Of a stretch of 9,169 nt of DNA, positions 1-8,075 are shown piece by piece. The position numbers and the translations under genes were made by a program. The notes beneath the pieces were generated by a model. It worked only from the letters and a program-made list of their open reading frames with translations. It ran no database searches and was not told where the DNA came from. The number at the start of each line of letters is the position of its first letter. Position 1 is the first letter of the stretch. This DNA is from an uncultured Syntrophobacterales bacterium (lineage in GTDB: Bacteria > Desulfobacterota > Syntrophia > Syntrophales > UBA5619): NCBI GenBank assembly GCA_903903205.1, contig CAIUXU010000315.1:1-9169 (forward strand), in the 5' to 3' direction.

Positions 1-2696
<2,696 letters not shown>

Positions 2697-2723
2697 CTGA
2701 TGCTCCTCTGTCGTGGTATTCAT
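2697..2723 (-). promoter_or_regulatory. Coupled start region between the two kinase genes
   Basis: The stop of the upstream kinase (TGA, 2722-2720) overlaps an ATG at 2723 as ATGA, the classic arrangement for translational coupling. Nine codons further on, in the same frame, GAGGAG (2708-2703) sits 6 nt before a second ATG at 2696. The second start has the better ribosome site. Either way, both kinases should be translated from one mRNA. Confidence 0.65.
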
Positions 2724-5700
2724 TCAGCCGCCCGTGTTGATCCTGCCCGATCAAGTTCTTTTCTTACGGCCAGTCCCATTTTCTCTTTGATATAGGGCTT
2801 TCTCATATAGGCGCCCACACCGAGATCCCTGGCGGCTTTCACCCGCTCCGACTCCGAAAAGCCGCTCACGATAATCGCCTTTTGTTTCGGATGGATCGTG
2901 AGGATGCTCCGGTAGGTATCCAGCCCATCCATGCCGGGGTCCATGATCATGTCCAGAACGATGAGATCAACCTGATGCTCTTTGAGGTACGCCACCGCCT
3001 CTTCACCGCTGGGGACGCTCGATACCGTGTAATTCAACATCCTGAGGATGCTGGACGCCAGATCGCGCTGCTCTTCCACATCATCCACAATAAGAATGGA
3101 TTCACCCTGACCCATATATTCCGAAATTGCCACAGAAACAGCTTCAGCGGCGATCTCTTCCTGGGTCACCGGGAAATAGAGGGTAAAGGTGCTCCCTCTT
3201 CCTTCTTCGCTCTCTACGTTGATGTAGCCGTGAAGATCCTTCACCGTCCCCCAGACTACCGCCAACCCCAGGCCGGTGCCGCTTCTCCCCATGACCTTCT
3301 TCGTATAAAAAGGCTCGAAGATCCGCTTCAGATTGGCCGCAGGTATCCCTTCGCCCGTGTCGGAGACGGAAAGAACAACATAGTCGCCCTCCCGGATCTG
3401 GTCATAACCATGAATCGGCTTGTCCAGATACTGGTTGCTTGTCCTGATGGTCAGGAGGCCGCCTTTCGCCATCGCCTCGCTCGCATTGGAAATCAGATTG
3501 TAGAGCGACTTGACGAGATGTACCGAAGAACCGGAGATGTTCGACAGATTCTGTTCAAGATCGGTCTTGATCTTTACGGAGGGATGGTAGGAGAACAGCT
3601 TCTCAAGCTCCGGTGAATTCTGACAATCGGCAATGATCTTGTTCAGATTGAGAACCTCTCGGCCGGAGACCCCCCGTCTGGCCAGGGTCAGCAGATCATC
3701 CACAATTGCGGCCGCCTTCAGGCCTCCTTTCATAATGTTCACGAGATGGGATTTGATCGGGCTTGACTCTTCCTCATTCATCAGGATCAGTTCCGCATAG
3801 CCGACCACAATGCCCAGGACATTGTTGAGATCATGGGCGACGCCGCCTGCCAGGGTTCCCAGAGCCTCCATCTTTTCAGACCGCTGAAGTCGCTCCTCCA
3901 GGTTTTGCTTCTCTTCCTCCGCCTGCTTGCGGGCGGTGATCTCCTCTACCACGATCATGTTGAACCCGGAGTTTTCTCCCGGCTTCCAGAGAGGAGATGC
4001 CGTGATATTCACCCAGACAGTCTCCCCGTCCTTCCGGAGATAGCGCTTCTCCAGGCCGTAATGCGCGATCGTCCCGGCCAACAGAAGCGCCGTTGGCTCC
4101 TCATGCAGGTGGAGATCCTCCGGATGCGTGATCGCATGGAAGGTGGTGGCCAGCATCTCCTCCTCCGTTCTACCGACCATTTCGCAAAGACGGCGGTTCA
4201 CCGTGCTGAAACGCCCTGTACTCATTTCGATCTCGGCCACCCCCACCGCCGCCTGCTCGACCAGGGCGCGGAACCGCCTCTCGCTTTCCCGCAGAGACTT
4301 TTCCGTCCTGCTGAGATCGTCGAACATCTGTGCATTGGCTATCGCTCCGGCAACCTGCATCCCGATCTGTTCCGCCAGTTGAAGATCCTTCTCGGTATAA
4401 GCCTTCAGCTTTTGGGACCGGAAGTTCATGCTACCAATCACTTCATCCATGGAAATCAGCGGGACGCTCATCGTCGACCGCAGCCCCGTCTTGAAGGTTT
4501 CATAGAGATTGGGATAGAGATCCTTTATCTCCTCCGCATCATCCGGCTGGATGAGCAAGCCGGCGCGTGTATTCATGACGACACCCGTCGCCGACCCCTG
4601 GCTGAGATACAAATCCCCCTCTTTCCGTCTGGGATTGGCAATTCCGGAAACATAGGCGGCAACAAACTGGCCCTCCGGCGTTTTCTTCAGATTGACGAGA
4701 CACCGGTCAAAGGGGATCAGTTTATGGGTCTCGGTGGTGACAAGCTCAAATACCTGGTTAAGATCCAGGGTGGAGCCGACCACCCTCCCGATTTTTGCAA
4801 TGATGGCCATTTCTTCTGCAAATCGATCGGCTGTCTCCCTGTTTTGGCGTACCGCCTCCTCCGCCTGCTTGCGGGCGGTGATGTCGCTGATGCTGGAGAG
4901 GATGATCTTTTCATCGCCAATCGTGAGCATTTCGGCGGAGAAAATCCCCGTCAGCAACTCGCCGGATTTTTTCCGGAACCGCAGCTCCATCCCCTGCACA
5001 TTTCCGGTTCTTGACAGGGTGTCGACAACAGTAGCGCGATCCTCTTCACGCTCCCAGAGATTCAATTCTATCGTGTTTCTCCCCAAAACCTCGGCGCGGT
5101 CATAGCCCGTGATGGCGAAGAAGCATTCGTTTACTTCGATAATCTTGCCATCGACCGGGCGAGTGAGGGTGATGGCATAAGGAGCGGAATGAAAGGCCTT
5201 GGAGAATTTTTCTTCCTGGCTACCAATATCCATCAGCAGGCGTTTGTTTACCATCAGGACAACGCTGTAGGTGAGCAGGATGAAGAGCACTTGGTGGGAC
5301 ATGAGCACCAGCGCCTCGAAAATGGCAGGCTGCAAGTAATTGCCGTCCACACGCGGCGTAATGAAAAAATGGGCTATCCGGACGGAACTGAGCAGGCAGT
5401 AGAGAAAGGTCACCACACCAACCCCGAAGATCATGGAACGCATACCGGGATTGACGCGGCGCCACACGAGCCAGACCGATTGAAAGCAGACCAGCAGCGA
5501 CGCCACGGCTAAATTAAGATTTCTCGCTGGCAGGTTGGGCTGAACCAAGGCGAAATAGCTGTGGACGAAAATGAAAAGGACCACCAATGTGTAATTGTGA
5601 ATCTGCGGACCTTTTTTCCCCGCAAAGCGTTCAAGCCCCATGAAGCCCAGGATAGCCCCCACAATGACCAGGGTGTTGGAGAGAACCATGGAGATCCAGT

Positions 5701-5887
5701 CCGGGATGATTCCGCGCATGGCGATCAGGAAGAGCGCCACCGCCTGGAAGACAAAATCAACCGCCCAAAAGGCCATGCCTCCGAAACGGTTTCTGTTCTG
5801 CCGCCACAGCAACACGACAAAGCATACACAAACGACGTTCGTGACCATACAGCCAACAACGATGGTTCGCATATCCAATGGGCTCAC
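2720..5887 (-). CDS. Membrane PAS-GAF-PAS hybrid sensor histidine kinase with C-terminal receiver domain
   Basis: Hybrid kinase of 1055 residues when started at GTG 5887. Residues 1-215 hold about six or seven hydrophobic helices of the 'MDIRT...LWRQNR..F.G..FW' membrane module common in deltaproteobacterial signalling proteins. Then come PAS (about 226-341, ending DITARKQAEE), GAF (about 366-521), PAS/PAC (about 531-654) and HisKA with His685 in GGVAHDLNN. The HATPase (about 786-906) has N-box NLISNASEA, DTGEG at 843 and GTGLGL at 870. The receiver (about 929-1046) has the acidic pair Asp935/936, phospho-acceptor Asp979 (LDMIMD), Ser1008 and Lys1030. All catalytic residues I can place are present, so it should autophosphorylate and pass phosphate to its own receiver. 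The open frame extends to an ATG at 5929, but that segment has no ribosome site and lies in a hairpin. GGGAGG, 7 nt before GTG 5887, fixes the start. The ligand is unknown. Confidence 0.93.
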   Translation of the reverse strand: MSPLDMRTIVVGCMVTNVVCVCFVVLLWRQNRNRFGGMAFWAVDFVFQAVALFLIAMRGIIPDWISMVLSNTLVIVGAILGFMGLERFAGKKGPQIHNYTLVVLFIFVHSYFALVQPNLPARNLNLAVASLLVCFQSVWLVWRRVNPGMRSMIFGVGVVTFLYCLLSSVRIAHFFITPRVDGNYLQPAIFEALVLMSHQVLFILLTYSVVLMVNKRLLMDIGSQEEKFSKAFHSAPYAITLTRPVDGKIIEVNECFFAITGYDRAEVLGRNTIELNLWEREEDRATVVDTLSRTGNVQGMELRFRKKSGELLTGIFSAEMLTIGDEKIILSSISDITARKQAEEAVRQNRETADRFAEEMAIIAKIGRVVGSTLDLNQVFELVTTETHKLIPFDRCLVNLKKTPEGQFVAAYVSGIANPRRKEGDLYLSQGSATGVVMNTRAGLLIQPDDAEEIKDLYPNLYETFKTGLRSTMSVPLISMDEVIGSMNFRSQKLKAYTEKDLQLAEQIGMQVAGAIANAQMFDDLSRTEKSLRESERRFRALVEQAAVGVAEIEMSTGRFSTVNRRLCEMVGRTEEEMLATTFHAITHPEDLHLHEEPTALLLAGTIAHYGLEKRYLRKDGETVWVNITASPLWKPGENSGFNMIVVEEITARKQAEEEKQNLEERLQRSEKMEALGTLAGGVAHDLNNVLGIVVGYAELILMNEEESSPIKSHLVNIMKGGLKAAAIVDDLLTLARRGVSGREVLNLNKIIADCQNSPELEKLFSYHPSVKIKTDLEQNLSNISGSSVHLVKSLYNLISNASEAMAKGGLLTIRTSNQYLDKPIHGYDQIREGDYVVLSVSDTGEGIPAANLKRIFEPFYTKKVMGRSGTGLGLAVVWGTVKDLHGYINVESEEGRGSTFTLYFPVTQEEIAAEAVSVAISEYMGQGESILIVDDVEEQRDLASSILRMLNYTVSSVPSGEEAVAYLKEHQVDLIVLDMIMDPGMDGLDTYRSILTIHPKQKAIIVSGFSESERVKAARDLGVGAYMRKPYIKEKMGLAVRKELDRAGSTRAAE
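3915..4882. repeat. 26-bp exact direct repeat inside the hybrid kinase gene (3915-3940 and 4857-4882)
   Basis: The same 26 bases occur at 3915-3940 and 4857-4882. Each copy encodes the ITARKQAEE end of a PAS/PAC domain and its linker. The copies lie 942 bp apart, which is 314 codons exactly, so recombination between them would remove the GAF and second PAS in frame. A diverged version occurs in the other kinase near 928-957. It most likely reflects PAS-module duplication rather than a mobile repeat. Confidence 0.85.
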
Positions 5888-5894
5888 AAGGCTA

Positions 5895-5900
5895 CCTCCC
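5895..5900 (-). promoter_or_regulatory. Ribosome binding site deciding the GTG start of the hybrid kinase
   Basis: GGGAGG on the minus strand, 7 nt before GTG at 5887. No comparable purine run precedes the upstream in-frame ATGs at 5929 and 5923, nor the downstream ATG at 5872. The site lies just 3' (on the minus strand) of a nested hairpin, so its access could depend on that structure. Confidence 0.75.
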
Positions 5901-5904
5901 AAAT

Positions 5905-5987
5905 AAGTGCTGAGTAAAAACATTGTCATCCCCGAGTGCTTCTATCGGGGATATGGTTTTACTCAGTCCTCAGTCCTCAGCACTTTT
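5905..5987. repeat. Nested inverted repeat with tandem heptamers between parB and the hybrid kinase
   Basis: CTGAGTAAAA (5910-5919) pairs with TTTTACTCAG (5957-5966). Inside, ATCCCCGA (5928-5935) pairs with TCGGGGAT (5945-5952) around a 9-nt loop. Outside, AGTG (5906-5909) matches CACT (5981-5984), but that side is interrupted by two tandem TCCTCAG heptamers (5967-5980). The right arm encodes the last residues and stop of parB (TGA at 5972-5970). The left arm ends just before the kinase ribosome site. It could be an intergenic repeat family, an attenuator-like structure, or a processing site in a shared mRNA. There is no clean downstream T-run for a simple terminator. Confidence 0.7.
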
Positions 5988-6887
5988 TAGCCTCCCCTCC
6001 ACCAGCGCGACAAGCTCCCGGAGATCGGTCAGCAGCGCCTCCAGGTCGCTTTTCCGAAAAGCGTCGACCTGGTCTGCAATGCCTGTCCGAACCGACTGGA
6101 CACTGCCCCGGTAGAGCGAGAAGGATCTCTTTTTCACCGTCGTCGGTGTCGTTGTCGGCTTCAGCTTCTTCTTGAACTCCTTCTCCAGGGCGGCGTTGGT
6201 AAACCCCTCCCCGATGGCCTTCTGGAAGATTTCCATCAGCAAAGAATTGTCGAGGTTGGCCGCAAAAATGTACCCCTGGGAAACGCCGATCAACCCTTCC
6301 CGAAGGGCGTTTTGGATCTCCTCCGGGAGCTTCAAAAGTGAACAGCCTCTTTCGAGTGATCTTAGCGATTTTCCTGATACTTTCTGAATTGCCGACACAG
6401 TGTCGGCAATCTCTGTTTTTACCCGGTCCGGCTCCCGTTCCAGGCTGATCATCGTGTTCATAATCCCGTCAATATCGAACGCTTCATCCCCATGCCGGGC
6501 CTTGATGTATTCGACCACCGCCTGGGCCGTATCGATCGGATCGAGGTCCGCGCGCTGGAGGTTCTCCGTCAACTGCAGGGCGAGAATCTCGTCCCGCCCC
6601 GAGACCACGTCAATGACCCGGGCCGGGATCGTCGCCAGCCCCAGCTTTTGGCAGGCCAGAAAACGCCTCTCACCCGCAATCAGCAGGTATTTGCCGTCCC
6701 GCGGGGTCACAACAATAGCCTCCAGAACCCCTTTCTCACGGATCGACTCGACGAGTCCCAGAAACGCCTCTCCCGCCTGGTCAATCCGGGAGCGAACCTG
6801 CCCCGCCACGATGATGAGCGAAAGCGGTATATCGAAGAACGCCCCTGCCGGTGTTGCTATCATTGTGCTGCCCGTGGTTGTTTCCAT
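5970..6887 (-). CDS. ParB/RepB/Spo0J-family partition-like protein (orphan)
   Basis: A 305-residue protein with the ParB N-terminal fold. It has a box I-like GQVRSRID (29-36), the AGERRFLACQKLG box (71-83) and TENLQRADLDPID (107-119). In the family, GERR and ENxQR form the CTP-binding clamp pocket. A middle helical region (about 140-210, SLRSLERGCSLLKLPEEI) fits the DNA-binding helix-turn-helix, with an insertion (about 132-165) before it. The C-terminus is basic then helical (KKKLKP... LTDLRELVALVEGRL), a likely dimerisation segment. ATG 6887 is chosen because GGAGGTGAT precedes it with ideal spacing; the open frame extends to a GTG at 6938 that lacks a ribosome site. No parA or obvious parS is in the window. 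It sits 52 nt after the 117-residue gene and 82 nt before the kinase start, so it may act in plasmid or island maintenance, or as a nucleoid-binding regulator. Its role here is unknown. Confidence 0.9.
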   Translation of the reverse strand: METTTGSTMIATPAGAFFDIPLSLIIVAGQVRSRIDQAGEAFLGLVESIREKGVLEAIVVTPRDGKYLLIAGERRFLACQKLGLATIPARVIDVVSGRDEILALQLTENLQRADLDPIDTAQAVVEYIKARHGDEAFDIDGIMNTMISLEREPDRVKTEIADTVSAIQKVSGKSLRSLERGCSLLKLPEEIQNALREGLIGVSQGYIFAANLDNSLLMEIFQKAIGEGFTNAALEKEFKKKLKPTTTPTTVKKRSFSLYRGSVQSVRTGIADQVDAFRKSDLEALLTDLRELVALVEGRLKSAED

Positions 6888-6890
6888 TTT

Positions 6891-6900
6891 ATCACCTCCG
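6891..6900 (-). promoter_or_regulatory. Strong Shine-Dalgarno that sets the parB-like gene start
   Basis: CGGAGGTGAT on the minus strand is nearly fully complementary to the 16S rRNA 3' end and ends 3 nt before ATG 6887 (GGAGGT core to ATG, 6 nt). This argues against the longer reading from GTG 6938. Confidence 0.8.
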
Positions 6901-6939
6901 TTAGCCATATTTGAACTGGTATTTTTCTTCCGCCCCACC

Positions 6940-7293
6940 TTACACCCTGCTTAAAAAATCTCTGGAGACAAAAACCAGCCGCCGCCGAAACTGTACCGGT
7001 GATTCTGCTATCAACATAGCCTTGTATCCTTCCAACCCGCAAACAAACCACGGCTCTTGCAACCCCGGCACAGACCATACCCATGCGGGAGGGTCAATTC
7101 CCTTTTCGTCGCATAACGCCTCAATGGTTGAAGCAAACAGAGCGTCAATTTGCGGGGAGTCCGGCAACAAAGGATCGGCAATCACGGAGGTATCAGACGC
7201 AACTCGAAAATCATCCACAAAGCACCGAAACGCCACGTCCCAGTGCTCGCCATAGTTTTTTGCTGCCTGCTTGTAATCGTTAACCGTTTTCAT
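6940..7293 (-). CDS. Small conserved hypothetical protein (PPAWV / ESPxxFRRR family)
   Basis: A soluble 117-residue protein with no signal peptide or membrane helix. The C-terminal half carries PPAWVW (68-73), EPWF and AESPVQFRRRLVFVSRDFLSRV at the very end. From memory, small proteins with this ending occur next to nucleotidyltransferase-like genes in toxin-antitoxin-like pairs. That is recollection of a family pattern, not proof. No such partner is next to it here; the downstream neighbour is the ParB-like gene, 52 nt from this stop. The start ATG overlaps the stop of a 12-codon mini-ORF (ATGA), and AAGGA lies 9 nt upstream, so translation may be coupled. It could be an antitoxin, an accessory subunit, or a remnant of a dismantled module. 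Confidence 0.75.
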   Translation of the reverse strand: MKTVNDYKQAAKNYGEHWDVAFRCFVDDFRVASDTSVIADPLLPDSPQIDALFASTIEALCDEKGIDPPAWVWSVPGLQEPWFVCGLEGYKAMLIAESPVQFRRRLVFVSRDFLSRV

Positions 7294-7328
7294 ATCGCAA
7301 CATCCTTCACAACAGCAAACTCAGTCAT
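7290..7328 (-). CDS. 12-codon mini-ORF overlapping the 117-residue gene (leader peptide or gene remnant)
   Basis: ATG at 7328 opens a frame reading MTEFAVVKDVAI and stops with a TGA that shares ATGA with the next gene's start. GAAGGAG (7343-7337) lies 8 nt before this ATG, a better ribosome site than the one for the 117-residue gene. Two readings are possible: a translated leader that couples ribosomes into the next gene, or the surviving N-terminus of an upstream gene whose body was deleted. Too short for any homology call. Confidence 0.45.
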   Translation of the reverse strand: MTEFAVVKDVAI

Positions 7329-7356
7329 AGAATGTTCTCCTTCTTCCACCGATAAC

Positions 7357-7401
7357 GTTCTACAACGATTTCAGAATGGCGGCAATGAATTTCCTTGACA
7401 A
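7357..7401 (-). promoter_or_regulatory. Possible promoter(s) for the 117-residue/parB operon
   Basis: Two overlapping sigma70-like candidates read to the left. TTGTCA (7401-7396) has CATTCT 17 nt on. TTGCCG (7385-7380) has TAGAAC (7362-7357) 17 nt on. The second would start transcription near 7350, just ahead of the mini-ORF ribosome site. Neither -10 is good, so this is a weak prediction based mainly on position. Confidence 0.3.
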
Positions 7402-7423
7402 CAGGTTGCCTGCACCCTGTGGT
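7395..7423 (+). promoter_or_regulatory. Possible promoter for the tRNA-like sequence
   Basis: A perfect TTGACA -35 (7395-7400) is followed 17 nt later by TGTGGT (7418-7423), a poor -10 matching three of six positions. The tRNA-like 5' end is at 7431, 8 nt after that -10, the distance expected for a tRNA transcript. The -35 nearly coincides with a minus-strand TTGTCA, so divergent promoters may share it. Confidence 0.4.
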
Positions 7424-7430
7424 TTCCACG

Positions 7431-7513
7431 CGCGACATAAACTCAATGGTAGAGTGGAGGGCTTCCTAAAAGAAGCCGTCGGGTTTCCGGTTCGATTCCG
7501 GATGTTGCGCCCA
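7431..7513 (+). tRNA. tRNA-like sequence with encoded CCA and abnormal anticodon region (possible tRNA pseudogene)
   Basis: Acceptor CGCGACA (7431-7437) pairs over 7 bp (one G-U) with TGTTGCG (7503-7509), then C73 and an encoded CCA (7511-7513). T8-A9 follow the acceptor. The D arm is ACTC-AATGGTA-GAGT (7441-7455) with the conserved GG. The T arm is perfect: TCCGG-TTCGATT-CCGGA (7486-7502). The centre is unusual. The only good anticodon stem is GGCTT (7460-7464) with AAGCC (7473-7477), enclosing an 8-nt loop CCTAAAAG. It is preceded by 4 linker bases where one is normal, and followed by 8 variable bases. The D arm resembles bacterial tRNA-Gly, and TTCC at 7463-7466 could be a displaced Gly (TCC) or Arg (CCT) anticodon. 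I cannot assign an amino acid. It is either decayed or a non-standard tRNA. It is the only plus-strand gene candidate here. Confidence 0.55.
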
Positions 7514-7616
7514 TATTTCACCTTACAAGCGGTTCAGGCTTCGAGCCTTCATTAGCAGAAGCTTTATTCCACGTTCGCACTTGACTTTTGCAGCTTGTTT
7601 TTTTAACCTACCCTTG
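7514..7616. other. Non-coding stretch between the tRNA-like sequence and the palindrome cluster
   Basis: No reading frame with a ribosome site, no tRNA fold and no clear repeat was found. It has a T-rich run (7597-7604). Together with 7617-8075 it makes a region of more than 500 bases holding only palindromic elements. Confidence 0.5.
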
Positions 7617-7721
7617 CCGTCATGAAGATCAGAAAATCGTCGGGCTGATCGCGAGCCCACCCTGTGGCCTTACATGAAGGGGCGCCAGGCTTTAGACCTG
7701 GATGGCGTCCTTCCATGACGG
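7617..7721. repeat. Branched palindromic element (CCGTCATG ... CATGACGG)
   Basis: Perfect 8-bp outer arms CCGTCATG (7617-7624) and CATGACGG (7714-7721). Inside, GATCAG (7627-7632) pairs with CTGATC (7645-7650), or alternatively GGGCT (7642-7646) with AGCCC (7654-7658). A long hairpin spans 7673-7717, with CATGAAGG facing CCTTCCATG and CGCCAGG facing CCTGG..TGGCG with small bulges. It could be a REP-like or MITE-like repeat or a structured RNA. There is no protein-coding signal. Confidence 0.6.
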
Positions 7722-7735
7722 TTATATTTGATGCT

Positions 7736-7855
7736 CTCGTCAAAAGTCGTCACACTGTCATTCCGGCGAAAGCCGGAATCCAGAACTACCTAAAAAGACT
7801 GGATTCCGGATCAAGTCCGGAATGACAAAAAAGGCAAATTACGACTTTTGACGAG
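7736..7855. mobile_element. MITE-like composite palindrome
   Basis: Perfect 15-bp inverted arms CTCGTCAAAAGTCGT (7736-7750) and ACGACTTTTGACGAG (7841-7855). Nested inside are 27- and 28-nt arms (7757-7783 and 7799-7826) of the GTCATTCCGG...CCGGAATCCAG type; each arm is itself a small hairpin (CCGG with CCGG). The centre is about 15 AT-rich bases. At 120 bp with no ORF, it fits a non-autonomous mobile or REP-like element; repeats with this core are widespread in proteobacterial intergenic DNA. No clear target-site duplication is visible. Confidence 0.75.
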
Positions 7856-7867
7856 TTCGTCATATTT

Positions 7868-7991
7868 CGCTATCGATAAACACGGTGACAGTAGGAAATT
7901 ATCGGCGCTGCCTACGGCGTTTCCGGTCGCAAGACCGGCAGCGGAATGATGGGGAGAAGCCGGCCATCCACCGTGTTTATCTTTTTTAGCG
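7868..7991. repeat. Structured inverted-repeat element with GCAA-tetraloop hairpin
   Basis: Perfect 13-bp arms GATAAACACGGTG (7875-7887) and CACCGTGTTTATC (7969-7981), with outer CGCTA (7868-7872) matching TAGCG (7987-7991). Within, CCGGTC-GCAA-GACCGG (7923-7938) is a perfect 6-bp hairpin with a GNRA-type loop on the plus strand, and CGCTGCC (7906-7912) can pair alternatively with GGCAGCG (7937-7943). Six Ts (7982-7987) follow the right arm on the plus strand. This may be an RNA structure, a plus-strand terminator, or a mobile-element end. It lies downstream of the methyltransferase gene. Confidence 0.55.
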
Positions 7992-8075
7992 AGCGTTTGA
8001 GAAAGAGGGGCCACCTCGTCGAACTACTCAAACGGGCAGGGATGTGGACCATCCCGGCTTTCATCGCCTGAGGAC

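Noticed and set aside
3833..5014. Plus-strand open frame of 393 codons opposite the hybrid kinase
   Set aside because: It lies antisense to intact PAS, GAF and kinase domains; its composition (rich in R, L, H, G) is typical of an antisense shadow.
6888..6938. N-terminal extension of the ParB-like protein from GTG 6938
   Set aside because: It lacks a ribosome site and begins 1 nt after the previous stop, whereas ATG 6887 has a near-perfect Shine-Dalgarno.
7430..7510. Selenocysteine or histidine tRNA, because the acceptor can extend to 8 bp
   Set aside because: There is no TCA or GTG anticodon in position and no long variable arm, and the 7-bp register leaves a proper C73-CCA end.
7617..7855. 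CRISPR array
   Set aside because: The repeats here are inverted, differ from each other, and lack regular spacing or similar-length spacers; no cas gene is present.
7869..7991. Integron attC site or retron ncRNA
   Set aside because: The arms do not match the GTTRRRY core of attC, and no integrase or reverse transcriptase is visible.
7946..8071. Plus-strand frame of 41 codons (starts MMGRSRPSTVF, ends MWTIPAFIA)
   Set aside because: No ribosome site, it runs through the 13-bp inverted repeat, and I recognise no family. It may be a fragment, but nothing supports a gene.
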